From Streptomyces mutabilis (lineage in GTDB: Bacteria; Actinomycetota; Actinomycetes; Streptomycetales; Streptomycetaceae), in the NCBI RefSeq assembly GCF_014649815.1, contig NZ_BMTT01000002.1:372001-436000 (forward strand): a stretch of 64,000 nucleotides of DNA, read 5' to 3'. A model generated the notes under the pieces. It saw only the letters and a list, made by a program, of their open reading frames with translations. It was not told the origin of the DNA and did not search any database. Positions 47,708 through 57,377 of the stretch are shown in pieces. Position 1 is the stretch's first letter, and every line of letters begins with the position of its first letter. Both the position numbers and the translations under genes were made by a program.

Positions 47708-48064
47708 ATGACCGCAGACACACCGCTCGACCGCATCGACGACGACGACTACCCCGCGTACACCATGGGACGGGCGGCCGAGATGCTGGGGACCACCCCG
47801 GCCTTCCTGCGGGCCCTCGGTGAAGCGCGCCTGATCACGCCGCTGCGTTCCGAGGGCGGGCACCGCCGTTACTCCCGCTACCAGCTCCGTATCGCCGCGC
47901 GCGCCCGGGAGATGGTCGACCAGGGAACGTCCATCGAGGCGACCTGCCGCATCATCATCCTGGAGGACCAGCTCGAAGAGGCCCAGCGCATCAACGACGA
48001 GCTGCGCCGCGGCCAGGCCGGGGCCTCCGGCGGCAGGACGGGGAGTGCCCGTACCGCCGAGTAG
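47708..48064 (+). CDS. MerR-like helix-turn-helix regulator
   Basis: 118 aa. The winged HTH YTMGRAAEMLGTTPAFLRALGEARLITPLRSEGGHRRYSRYQLRIAARARE (about 19-68) is followed by a coiled-coil-like EDQLEEAQRINDELRR. There is no effector domain, so it resembles the small BldC/MerR-like actinobacterial DNA-binding proteins. ATG 47708 with GAGGTGCAG upstream. The 54 bp between the hairpin and the start hold no clear promoter. Confidence 0.88.
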   Translation: MTADTPLDRIDDDDYPAYTMGRAAEMLGTTPAFLRALGEARLITPLRSEGGHRRYSRYQLRIAARAREMVDQGTSIEATCRIIILEDQLEEAQRINDELRRGQAGASGGRTGSARTAE

Positions 48065-48112
48065 CCCCACCGCCTCCCGGCCGGCCCGCGCGGACCGGTA
48101 CATTGCGGTCTC

Positions 48113-48472
48113 ATGCCGAAGCCTGACGAGCTGATCGTTGACATCGCCGCCCTCGTGGAGTCCGGGCGGAGCAGTCGGATGTCCCTGACCGTGGTCACCG
48201 ACGGTGCCGTGATCACCGGTCGCCTGGCCCCCGAAGCAGTGTGGCGGCAGCGGGTGTCCGAAGTACTGACCGGCTCCACGGACCTGGCCGAGTTCTCCGC
48301 CGTCTTCGACACCCCCGCGCGCAAGGGCGGGCCACCCACCCACCTGCACTTCCACGTCGCCCGGATCCTCCAGGGGACGATGGGCATCCCCGAGACCGGC
48401 GGCATGTACCGCGTGGCGATCGAGGACGTCAGTGCCTGGACCGTGGGGGATTTCAGCTACTCCGACCAGTGA
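48113..48472 (+). CDS. Conserved hypothetical protein
   Basis: 119 aa, MPKPDELIVDIAALVESGRSS...THLHFHVARILQGTMGIPETGGMYRVAIEDVSAWTVGDFSY. No signal, no membrane segment, no family recognised. ATG 48113, 48 bp after the MerR-like gene, so possibly its operon partner; a bidirectional terminator follows. Confidence 0.72.
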   Translation: MPKPDELIVDIAALVESGRSSRMSLTVVTDGAVITGRLAPEAVWRQRVSEVLTGSTDLAEFSAVFDTPARKGGPPTHLHFHVARILQGTMGIPETGGMYRVAIEDVSAWTVGDFSYSDQ

Positions 48473-48500
48473 CCCGGATCCGCGCCGGATCGTGGCGTGG

Positions 48501-48546
48501 AAAAGGGTGAGGGCCCACCGGCAGACCGGTGGGCCCTCACCCTTTT
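48501..48546. terminator. Bidirectional terminator
   Basis: Perfect 21-bp stem AAAAGGGTGAGGGCCCACCGG with its complement, loop CAGA, flanked by A and T runs so it can stop transcription from both sides. It separates the hypothetical gene from the convergent CBS gene. Confidence 0.92.
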
Positions 48547-48553
48547 CTGCCGC

Positions 48554-48841
48554 TCAGAGGGAAGCGCAGGACCCGGCGATGTCGCGCAGGCGGATCCGGT
48601 CCGTGTACCCCGAGCCGTCGCGCACGGCGGTGAGCCGGTCCCGGGTGACCATGCCGGTGCGTCGGCCGTCCGCGTCACGGATGACGAGGTGAGCCGTGCG
48701 GGCGGCGGCCATGACGGCCAGTGCCACCTCGACCGTCATGTCGTCCCAGACCTGAGGCCCGGTCGTGTCCACCGCGTCGGTGACCGTCCTGGGCGCGGTG
48801 TGGGCGCGTGTGGAGCCGGGGTGCGTCTGGAGCAACGTCAA
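48554..48841 (-). CDS. CBS-domain protein
   Basis: 95 aa: one CBS-pair half, VWDDMTVEVALAVMAAARTAHLVIRDADGRRTGMVTRDRLTAVRDG. The start is TTG 48841, supported by AGGAGG 6 nt upstream; no ATG or GTG fits. Such small proteins may bind adenosine nucleotides. 80 bp from the DEAD-box helicase stop, same strand, and downstream of it. Confidence 0.8.
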   Translation of the reverse strand: MTLLQTHPGSTRAHTAPRTVTDAVDTTGPQVWDDMTVEVALAVMAAARTAHLVIRDADGRRTGMVTRDRLTAVRDGSGYTDRIRLRDIAGSCASL

Positions 48842-48921
48842 GAAGTGCCTCCTGCGGAGTTGGGTCGGCGTTCCGGTCCGGCCTCTGGGCCTCTGAGCCG
48901 TTCTGGGCCTGGGGGCGGTTC

Positions 48922-50412
48922 TCAGGCCGCGGCGTCGGTGGCGGAGCGCCGTGCGGGCGCTCGCCGGGCCGCCGCGGCGGGACCGCGCCGGCCGCGTGAG
49001 GCGGCGCGCCGCTTGGGGCGCTCGACGACCGGCGCGGTGATGACGACCGGGACGCCGGAGGGTGCCTGGGCGCCGGTGATGCGGTGCAGGGCCTCCGCGC
49101 CGGCGCGGACCTGGGTGGTCTGCGGGACGATCCCGGCCGTCGCCATGAGGCGCGTCATGGCGCGGCGCTGGTTCGGGGTGACCAGGGTGACCACGCTGCC
49201 CGACTCACCGGCGCGGGCCGTGCGGCCGCCGCGGTGGAGGTAGTCCTTGTGGTCGGTCGGGGGATCGACGTTGACGACGAGGTCCAGGCTGTCGACGTGG
49301 ATGCCGCGCGCCGCGACGTTGGTCGCCACCAGCACGGTCACGTGCCCGTTCTTGAACTGCGTCAGCGTACGGGTGCGCTGCGGCTGCGACTTGCCGCCGT
49401 GCAGCGCGGCGGCCCGTACCCCGCTGCTCAGCAGGTGCTCGGTGAGGCGGTCGACCGCGTGCTTGGTGTCCAGGAACATGAGCACCCGGCCGTCGCGGGC
49501 GGCGATCTCGGTGGTGGCCGCGTGCTTGTCGGCGCCGTGGACGTGCAGCACGTGGTGCTCCATCGTCGTGACCGCGCCCGCCGAGGGGTCGACGGAGTGC
49601 ACGACGGGGTCGCTCAGGTAGCGGCGCACGAGCAGGTCGACGTTGCGGTCGAGGGTGGCGGAGAACAGCATGCGCTGGCCGTCGCGGCGCACCTGGTCGA
49701 GGAGCGCCGTGACTTGCGGCATGAAGCCCATGTCGGCCATCTGGTCGGCCTCGTCGAGGACGGTGATCCTGACCTGGTCCAGCCGGCAGTCGCCGCGTTC
49801 GATGAGGTCCTTGAGGCGCCCGGGGGTGGCGACGACGATCTCGGCGCCGCCGCGCAGCGCCGACGCCTGCCTGCCGATGGGCATCCCGCCGACCACCGTG
49901 GCCAGCCGCAGCCTCACCGACCGGGCGTACGGGGTGAGCGCGTCGGTGACCTGCTGTGCCAGTTCACGCGTCGGTACGAGGACCAGTCCCAGCGGCTGCC
50001 GGGGCTCGGCCCGCCGCCCGGCCGTGCGGGCCAGCAAGGCCAGCCCGAAGGCGAGGGTCTTTCCGGAACCGGTGCGCCCGCGGCCGAGGACGTCGCGGCC
50101 GGCGAGGGAGTTCGGCAGGGTCGCGGCCTGGATCGGGAACGGGACCGTCACGCCCTGCACGCCGAGTGCGGCCAGCAGCTCCGCGGGCATGTCCAGTTCG
50201 GCGAAGTCCGCCGCGGCGGGCAGCGCCGGGGTGATGGTCTCGGGGAGGGCGAACTCGCCCTGGGGCGCGGGCCGGCGGGCCCGGCCACGATCGCGGTTCG
50301 GCCCGGCGGAACGGCTCGGGGTCGGAGATCCGAATCGCTTGCCGTTCCTGCCCGGGACGGCGGCGCCGTTGCGGGTTCGAGCGGAACGGTCGTTCGTGCG
50401 TGTGCGGTTCAT
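48922..50412 (-). CDS. DEAD-box ATP-dependent RNA helicase
   Basis: 496 aa. Q motif FPIQAATLP, motif I GRTGSGKT, PTRELAQQ, TPGRL, DEAD at VLDEADQM, SAT, and motif VI HRGGRTARAGE. Basic Arg-rich tails at both ends (RPKRRAASRGRRGPAAAARRAPARR). ATG 50412 with AAGG 6 nt upstream. It lies downstream of a cold-shock gene, a pairing suggesting RNA unwinding at low temperature. Confidence 0.94.
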   Translation of the reverse strand: MNRTRTNDRSARTRNGAAVPGRNGKRFGSPTPSRSAGPNRDRGRARRPAPQGEFALPETITPALPAAADFAELDMPAELLAALGVQGVTVPFPIQAATLPNSLAGRDVLGRGRTGSGKTLAFGLALLARTAGRRAEPRQPLGLVLVPTRELAQQVTDALTPYARSVRLRLATVVGGMPIGRQASALRGGAEIVVATPGRLKDLIERGDCRLDQVRITVLDEADQMADMGFMPQVTALLDQVRRDGQRMLFSATLDRNVDLLVRRYLSDPVVHSVDPSAGAVTTMEHHVLHVHGADKHAATTEIAARDGRVLMFLDTKHAVDRLTEHLLSSGVRAAALHGGKSQPQRTRTLTQFKNGHVTVLVATNVAARGIHVDSLDLVVNVDPPTDHKDYLHRGGRTARAGESGSVVTLVTPNQRRAMTRLMATAGIVPQTTQVRAGAEALHRITGAQAPSGVPVVITAPVVERPKRRAASRGRRGPAAAARRAPARRSATDAAA

Positions 50413-50571
50413 GCTGAACCTTCCTCGATACGGCACGTATCAAGGAAATCCCGCAGCAGGAGCGCATGGGGAATCGCAAGAACGAGCCGAATGGAACGGG
50501 AATCCCTCTTAGTGAGTCCGTGGATTCCGCGCAGTCGCTCCGCAGCGGTATTCACCGCGAAACATGAATGC

Positions 50572-50634
50572 AGCTGGGGCCCGCACCCCGAGGGATGCGG
50601 GCCCCAGCTACGAAGTGCGCGCCCGAGGGCGCGC
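50572..50634 (-). terminator. Double hairpin after the cold-shock gene
   Basis: Inner hairpin GCGCGCCC/GGGCGCGC (50617-50634, loop GA) lies 8 bp past the csp stop; a perfect 14-bp hairpin AGCTGGGGCCCGCA/TGCGGGCCCCAGCT (50572-50609) follows. Together they should limit read-through into the helicase gene. Confidence 0.82.
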
Positions 50635-50641
50635 CGAAAAA

Positions 50642-50845
50642 TCAGGCGACGACGATGTTCTCGGCCGTCGGGCCCTTCTGGCCCTGCGCGATGTCGAAGC
50701 TCACCTTCTGGCCTTCGAGCAGCTCGCGGAAGCCCTGGGCGGCGATGTTCGAGTAGTGGGCGAACACATCGGCGCCGCCACCGTCCTGCTCGATGAAGCC
50801 GAAGCCCTTTTCCGCGTTGAACCACTTCACGGTGCCAGTAGCCAT
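50642..50845 (-). CDS. Cold-shock protein (CspA family)
   Basis: 67 aa, [37 protein letters not shown]1 KGFGFI and RNP2 VFAHY intact. Single-stranded nucleic-acid chaperone. ATG 50845 with GGAGAGCAAG upstream. A 5' leader of up to 267 bp precedes it, typical for temperature-controlled csp mRNAs. Confidence 0.95.
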   Translation of the reverse strand: MATGTVKWFNAEKGFGFIEQDGGGADVFAHYSNIAAQGFRELLEGQKVSFDIAQGQKGPTAENIVVA

Positions 50846-51112
50846 GTCTTGCTCTCCTTCGGGGCAGTGCATCGGCGTCCGCACTTTACGGACGCCGTGT
50901 CGCCGCGATGATTACCCCGACCGGAAAAGAAGACCGGTGTCAAAAACTTCGGGAACCACAACTGCAACTGATAACGACAGTAGCACGTTGCGGCGGCTCG
51001 TGCATGCTCCGTAATTTCACTCCGGTGCGCGCGACAGGGAAACTGTGCGCCCCTTCCGTGAAATCCTCACCCCGCGGGTACAGATTTATGGTGCCGGAAT
51101 TCGACGAATTCG
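50846..51112. other. Long untranslated leader candidate of the cold-shock gene
   Basis: 267 bp, less GC-rich than its surroundings (AACTTCGGGAACCACAACTGCAACTGATAAC region), no supported gene. It probably holds the csp promoter and 5' leader plus the gdhA terminator. The exact TSS is not assignable. Confidence 0.5.
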
Positions 51113-52731
<1,619 letters not shown>

Positions 52732-52941
52732 TCACGCGTCGGCGTTCAGCATCGCAGCCGTGAGGACGTTCCCCGCGACGCCCCACCCGCCGTCGGCGAC
52801 CTCGTCGACGAGCACGACGGTGGTGGGGCGGGCGCGCTCGCCGTAGATCTCCGCGTAGAGGTCGGTGGTGCGTTCGACGATCTTCCGCTTGTCCTCCGGG
52901 GTGAGGGTGCCCTCGGGGACCTTGAAGTGGGCGAAGGGCAT
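52732..52941 (-). CDS. 4-oxalocrotonate tautomerase-like protein
   Basis: 69 aa: MPFAHFKVPEGTLTPEDKRKIVERTTDLYAEIYGERARPTTVVLVDEV. Pro at position 2 is the family's catalytic base. ATG 52941 is 1 bp after the SDR stop, so the two are coupled. Substrate unknown. Confidence 0.88.
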   Translation of the reverse strand: MPFAHFKVPEGTLTPEDKRKIVERTTDLYAEIYGERARPTTVVLVDEVADGGWGVAGNVLTAAMLNADA

Positions 52942-52942
52942 G

Positions 52943-53746
52943 TCAGACCATCCCCCCGTTGGCGCGCAGGACCTGGCCGTTCACCCAGTGGCCCGCGGGG
53001 CTGGAAACGAAGGCGACGACCTCGGCGGTGTCCTCCGGGGTGCCCAGCCGCTCCAGGGGCGACGTCTTCGCGAGCTGGTCGATCTGCTCTTCGGTCTTGC
53101 CGGTGAGGAACATGTCGGTGGCCGTGGGGCCGGGGGCGACCGCGTTCACGGTGATGTTTCGTCCGCGCAGCTCACGGGCGAGGATCAACGTCATCGCCTC
53201 CACCGCGCCCTTGCTCGCCGCGTACGCCCCGTAGGTCGGGAACTGCGTGCCGACGACGGAGGTCGAGAAGCCCACGAAGGAGCCTCCGGAGCGCAGACGA
53301 CGGGCCGCCTCCCGGGCGACCACGAAGGTGCCGCGGATGTTGGTGCGGTGCATGGCGTCCAGGGCGTCCAGGTCCAGGTCGGCGATCGGGGACAGGGCCA
53401 TGCGGCCGGCCGAGTTCACGACGACGTCGACGCCGCCGTACTCCGCCTCCGCCCTGTCGAACAGGGCGGCGACCTCCTTCTCCTCCGCCACGTCCGCCGG
53501 TACGGCGACCGCCCTCCCGCCGGCCCCGGTGATCGCCGCCACCGTCTCCTCGGCGGACGCCGCGTCGCGGGCGTAGTTCACGACGACGGCCAGGCCGTCC
53601 CGGGCGAGTTTCTCGGATACCGCACGGCCGATGCCGCGTGATCCACCGGTGACGACGGCGACGCGCGTGTCCGCGGCGGCGGGGGTGTCAGCGGGTACGG
53701 GAGTGTCCTCGGGTGCCGGGGTCTTCTCGTTGGTGTTCGTGGTCAT
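52943..53746 (-). CDS. SDR-family oxidoreductase
   Basis: 267 aa, classical short-chain dehydrogenase. TGGSRGIGRAV cofactor loop (about 33-43), NSAGRMAL, catalytic YGAYAASKGAVEAM (Tyr-x3-Lys), PGPTATDM. Runs of Pro/Ala/Asp in the first 27 residues are an added head. ATG 53746. Divergent from the MmyB-like regulator, which often controls such SDR genes in Streptomyces. Confidence 0.93.
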   Translation of the reverse strand: MTTNTNEKTPAPEDTPVPADTPAAADTRVAVVTGGSRGIGRAVSEKLARDGLAVVVNYARDAASAEETVAAITGAGGRAVAVPADVAEEKEVAALFDRAEAEYGGVDVVVNSAGRMALSPIADLDLDALDAMHRTNIRGTFVVAREAARRLRSGGSFVGFSTSVVGTQFPTYGAYAASKGAVEAMTLILARELRGRNITVNAVAPGPTATDMFLTGKTEEQIDQLAKTSPLERLGTPEDTAEVVAFVSSPAGHWVNGQVLRANGGMV

Positions 53747-53832
53747 GGGTCCACGATGCGCCCGGCCCGCGCACGCAACCAGGGGATGTCATCCCATGGG
53801 TCGGCGGCCCGGCCCGGCGCAGAATGGAGGGC

Positions 53833-54729
53833 ATGAGCGCTGTGAAGTACGCCGAGCTGGGAGCGTTCCTGCGGTCGCGGCGGGAGCGCATCCGCCCGTC
53901 CGACGTCGGGCTTCCGGCAGGGCCGCGCCGCCGGGTCCCGGGACTTCGCCGCGAGGAGGTCGCCCAGCTCGCGGGCGCGTCCGTGGACTACTACAACGAG
54001 CTGGAGCGCGGGGCCGGGTCGCAGCCGTCCGAGCAGATGATCGCCGCGCTGGCGAGGGCGCTGCGGCTCTCCGCAGACGAGCGGGACTACCTGTACCGGC
54101 TGGCGGACCGGCCGGTGCCCGTGCAGGGCGGCGCCGCCTCGCACGTGCACCCGGGCATGCTCGACCTCCTCGGGCGGATGACCTCGACCCCGGCGCAGGT
54201 GATCACCGACCTGCACATCACCCTCGTACAGAATCCGCTGGCCGTGGCGCTGGTCGGGGACCAGTCCGGGTTACGGGGGCCCCGGGCCAGCTTCGTCCAC
54301 CGGTGGTTCACCGAGCCCGACACGCGGCTCCTGTATCCCGAGGCCGACCACGAGAGCCAGTCCCGCGCCCTCGTCGCCGACCTGCGGGCCGCGGCGGCGC
54401 GGAGGGACGCGAAGGACGCCGAGGTCGGCTCGATGATCCGTACGCTGCTCGCCGTCTCCCCCGAGTTCGCCGCGCTGTGGGCCGACCACGACGTGGCCTT
54501 CCGGCGGGACGACCGCAAGCGGATCGTCCATCCCACGATCGGCGTCATCGAGGTCAACTGCCTCAACCTCTTCAGCGAGGACGGGCGGCAGCGGCTGCTC
54601 TGGTTCACACCGGCCGTGGGGACGGAGAGCGCGGGGTTGCTGGAGCTGCTGGGGGTGGTGGGGACGCAGGAGGTGGTCAGCGCCGCTCCGACGCGTACGG
54701 GAGGAAGGTCGTCCAGGCGGTCGGGGTGA
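53833..54729 (+). CDS. XRE-family regulator with MmyB-like ligand-binding domain
   Basis: 298 aa. HTH region PGLRREEVAQLAGASVDYYNELERG (about 37-62), then an MmyB-like PAS-type domain with LLDLLGRMTSTPAQVITDLHITLVQNPLAVALVG...WADHDVAFRRDDRKRIVHPTIGVIEVN. Start ATG 53833 (GGAGGGC upstream); ATG 53824 is possible. The last 17 codons overlap the convergent DUF397 gene and are compositionally odd. Confidence 0.88.
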   Translation: MSAVKYAELGAFLRSRRERIRPSDVGLPAGPRRRVPGLRREEVAQLAGASVDYYNELERGAGSQPSEQMIAALARALRLSADERDYLYRLADRPVPVQGGAASHVHPGMLDLLGRMTSTPAQVITDLHITLVQNPLAVALVGDQSGLRGPRASFVHRWFTEPDTRLLYPEADHESQSRALVADLRAAAARRDAKDAEVGSMIRTLLAVSPEFAALWADHDVAFRRDDRKRIVHPTIGVIEVNCLNLFSEDGRQRLLWFTPAVGTESAGLLELLGVVGTQEVVSAAPTRTGGRSSRRSG

Positions 54730-54892
54730 GGGCCAGGCGGGGGCCGCCCTCTACGTGCTTGGAGTCGCGGACGTGGATGGTGCCGGGGGTGGCCGCGATC
54801 TCGACGCAGGACTCGCCGTTATTGCCGCCGCTGTAACTGCTCTTGAACCACGCCAGTTCGGGGGCATCCCCGGCGAGGGTCTTGCGCATCAT
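54677..54892 (-). CDS. DUF397 protein
   Basis: 71 aa with the family core LAWFKSSYSGGNNGESCVEIAATPGTIHVRDSKH. ATG 54892 overlaps the stop of the XRE gene (ATGA). DUF397 proteins pair with XRE/DUF5753 regulators in Streptomyces; their role is undefined. The 3' end overlaps the convergent regulator by 53 bp. Confidence 0.9.
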   Translation of the reverse strand: MMRKTLAGDAPELAWFKSSYSGGNNGESCVEIAATPGTIHVRDSKHVEGGPRLALTPTAWTTFLPYASERR

Positions 54893-55737
54893 GTCTCTCC
54901 CAGCAGTTGCTCGATAAAGGCCAGCGACTCCCCAGGCGGGAGGGCTTGGGCTCGGATGGTGCCATATTGCAGTTCAAGGACCCTGAGCTGCTTTGGGTCA
55001 GAAACGGGACGGCCGTTGAACACACCGTCGCAACGACCCACCGCCGTACCGTCCGCGAACTTCAGCAGCTCGATCCTTCCGTCCAGTCCGGAGTGGACCT
55101 CGCGGTGCGTCGGCATCACCTGAAGTGAGACATTCCTCAACCGACCCACCTCCAGCAGGCGTTCGAGTTGCTGTCGCCACACCATTGTGCCCCCAAGCGG
55201 GCGCCTCAGCGGCGCCTCTTCCAGCACGAAGCTGATCGCAGGCGAGGGATCACGTTCGAAGACGGATTGCCGGGCAATGCGACCGGCCACCATCCGGTCC
55301 ACATCATCCTGCGAGTACGGAGGCTGTGCCGCCTCGATCGCCGCTCTGGCGTGCTCCGGCGTCTGCAACAACCCAGCGATGATGTTGCACTCGTACCCCC
55401 CGATCTCAACCGCCTTCGCCTCCAGCTTCCCCAGCTCCCGCACCTTCTTCGGGTACCGGACCTTCTTCACGTCCTCCCAGGTCGCCGCGATGAGCCCGCC
55501 CGCGCCCAGCACTTCGTCGGCCCTGTCCAGATACTCCTGCCGGGGAATCCGCTTGCCGCCCTCGACCTTGTAGACGAGGTCTTCCCCGTACCCGACCGCC
55601 ACGCCGAAGTCGGCGGCCCGCATGCCCACCGCCTCGCGGCGGAGTTTCAACTGCCGCCCCACCGTGGCGATGACCGCGACGCCCCACTCGTCGTCGGGGT
55701 CCACCTCCCACCCCGGCTCGTCCGTCTCGACCGTCAT
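54889..55737 (-). CDS. XRE-family regulator with DUF5753 domain
   Basis: 282 aa. HTH in VGRQLKLRREAVGMRAADFGVAVGYGEDLVYKVEGGKR (about 27-64), then DUF5753 (about 95-280) with ECNIIAGLLQTPEHARAAIE and the FVLEEAPLRRPLGG core. Coupled to DUF397 and divergent from the ATPase; this trio is the standard WhiJ-like arrangement. ATG 55737. Confidence 0.92.
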   Translation of the reverse strand: MTVETDEPGWEVDPDDEWGVAVIATVGRQLKLRREAVGMRAADFGVAVGYGEDLVYKVEGGKRIPRQEYLDRADEVLGAGGLIAATWEDVKKVRYPKKVRELGKLEAKAVEIGGYECNIIAGLLQTPEHARAAIEAAQPPYSQDDVDRMVAGRIARQSVFERDPSPAISFVLEEAPLRRPLGGTMVWRQQLERLLEVGRLRNVSLQVMPTHREVHSGLDGRIELLKFADGTAVGRCDGVFNGRPVSDPKQLRVLELQYGTIRAQALPPGESLAFIEQLLGET

Positions 55738-55893
55738 CCCGCGCCCCTTCGTCGTGCTCCCAGCGTTGCCCCAGCGCCCTACCCGCAGGCCCCACCCGAC
55801 AGCACCGACACCACCGGACAACGACCGGACAGTGACCGTACGTACCCGCTGAGTCACTTCTCACGGTACGCACACACCGCCACGCTGAGTGAC

Positions 55894-56325
55894 GTGAACC
55901 AGAAATCCGCCGAACTCCCCGCCTGCGTCCGCAACTTCAGCGTGCAGCTCTCCCCCACGCCACGCGGCGCCCGCCTCGCCCGCCTGCTGGGCGCCGAACA
56001 GCTCCGCGCATGGGGCCTCCCCCTGGACCCGGCCCGCCAGCTCATCGCCGAACTGGCGAGCAACGCGGCGGCGCACGGACGCGTCCCCGGCCGCGACTTC
56101 CGGCTCACGCTCTACGTCGTCGGCGACACCCTCCGCATCGAGGTCACCGACACCCGGGGCGAAGAACTCCCCCACCCGCAGACACCCGCCCCCGACGCCG
56201 AATCCGGCCGTGGCCTGCTGCTGGTCGAGGCGTTGGCGGACCGCTGGGGTGCAACGGAGGGCCGCTTCCCGCGCAAGACGGTGTGGGCGGAACTGCGGTG
56301 CGCGTCACCGGAACCCAGCTTCTGA
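55894..56325 (+). CDS. SpoIIAB-like ATP-binding anti-sigma factor (RsfA-like)
   Basis: 143 aa, GHKL fold. N box ELASNAAAHG, G1 VTDTRGEEL, G2 SGRGLLLVEALADRWG. It resembles RsfA, the anti-sigma-F protein of S. coelicolor; I recall rsfA in a similar neighbourhood, but orthology needs a search. Start GTG 55894, weak SD. Divergent from the XRE-DUF397 pair. Confidence 0.85.
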   Translation: MNQKSAELPACVRNFSVQLSPTPRGARLARLLGAEQLRAWGLPLDPARQLIAELASNAAAHGRVPGRDFRLTLYVVGDTLRIEVTDTRGEELPHPQTPAPDAESGRGLLLVEALADRWGATEGRFPRKTVWAELRCASPEPSF

Positions 56326-56460
56326 GGTTCCGGTGCCGTCGGCGCCCTACCGAGGAAAGAACCGGGGGAGAAAGAACCCCACTCTGCCGCCAACCCGACC
56401 CGTACGCGTCACCACGGCGGCGGCATCGTCCACGAGAACACCCGCCACACCACCCGCTTC

Positions 56461-57267
56461 GTGGTGATCGGCAACCACCTGGTCCAGCACAAGGAGCTGT
56501 CGCTCCTGGCGATCGGCCTCGCCTGCCACATCCAGTCGCTGCCCACGGGCGCGGGCGCCGACATCAAGTCGCTCACCGCCCGCTTCCCCGAGGGCCCGAC
56601 CCGCATCGCCGCCGCCCTGCGCGAGCTGGAGACGCACGGTTACCTGCGCCGCGAACGCGTCCGCACGCCCACCGGCCGCATCGTCACCCGCACGGTCTCC
56701 TGCAACCAGCCGGGCGACCGGCCGGGCCACCGGCCGAAGGCGCCCCACCATGAGGCGGCCGACACCGGATGCCCCGACCGCCGGCCCGCACGACCCGCGA
56801 CGCCGGACCGACCCTCCAGGCCCCGCGAACCGCGCCCGCGCAAGGCGCTCCCCACCGTGCCGCAGCCCGACTGCAAGGTCCCCGGCCTCCTCCGGACAGC
56901 CGTCGACCTCCTGACCGACCTGCGCCGACACGACTCCCGGCTGCTGCTCTCCACCGCCGACACCGCCCACCTGGCCCCCGGCGTCGCCGCCTGGCTGGAA
57001 CGGGACGTCCTCCCCAGCGCCGTACGCCGCGCCCTCACCGCCGACCTGCCGGACGAACCCCTGCACCGCCCGGCCGCCCTCCTGGCCCACCGCCTGTCCG
57101 ACCGGCTTACGCCCCCGGCGCCGTTGCGCGCCCCGGCGCCGCCGCCACCGGCCAGACTCCCGCTCCACAACCGCGACGGCTGCGACCGCGGCTTCCGCGC
57201 CCCGGAGCCGGGCCTGTGCCGCGACTGCCGTACGACGGCGGCCCCGAGCGGGGGCGTCCCCGCCTGA
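56461..57267 (+). CDS. Helix-turn-helix domain protein, N-terminal start unclear
   Basis: 268 aa from GTG 56461. HELSLLAIGLACHIQSLP and DIKSLTARFPEGPTRIAAALRELETHGYLRRERVRTPTGRIVTRTVSCNQP form a winged HTH, then a Pro/Arg-rich linker and a C-terminal Cys-rich end (NRDGCDRGF...GLCRDCRT). In-frame codons upstream (RHHGGGIVHENTRHTTRF) look conserved, yet none of ATG, GTG or TTG occurs back to the previous stop, so the true start may be non-canonical or lost by an indel. Confidence 0.75.
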   Translation: MVIGNHLVQHKELSLLAIGLACHIQSLPTGAGADIKSLTARFPEGPTRIAAALRELETHGYLRRERVRTPTGRIVTRTVSCNQPGDRPGHRPKAPHHEAADTGCPDRRPARPATPDRPSRPREPRPRKALPTVPQPDCKVPGLLRTAVDLLTDLRRHDSRLLLSTADTAHLAPGVAAWLERDVLPSAVRRALTADLPDEPLHRPAALLAHRLSDRLTPPAPLRAPAPPPPARLPLHNRDGCDRGFRAPEPGLCRDCRTTAAPSGGVPA

Positions 57268-57377
57268 TGTCCCCTCTCATCCTCGCTGACCAGGAGAAAC
57301 ACCTCACGATGTTCGCGTCTCAGTACCCCAATCGCCCCGGACGGCTACCCTGGCCAGTGCACTCCCGGGAGGTCTCC

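Noticed and set aside
54677-54729. Frameshift at the end of the MmyB-like regulator
   Set aside because: The odd Arg/Gly/Ser tail overlaps DUF397 on the other strand, but nothing shows a better continuation in another frame, so I treat it as a natural C-terminus.
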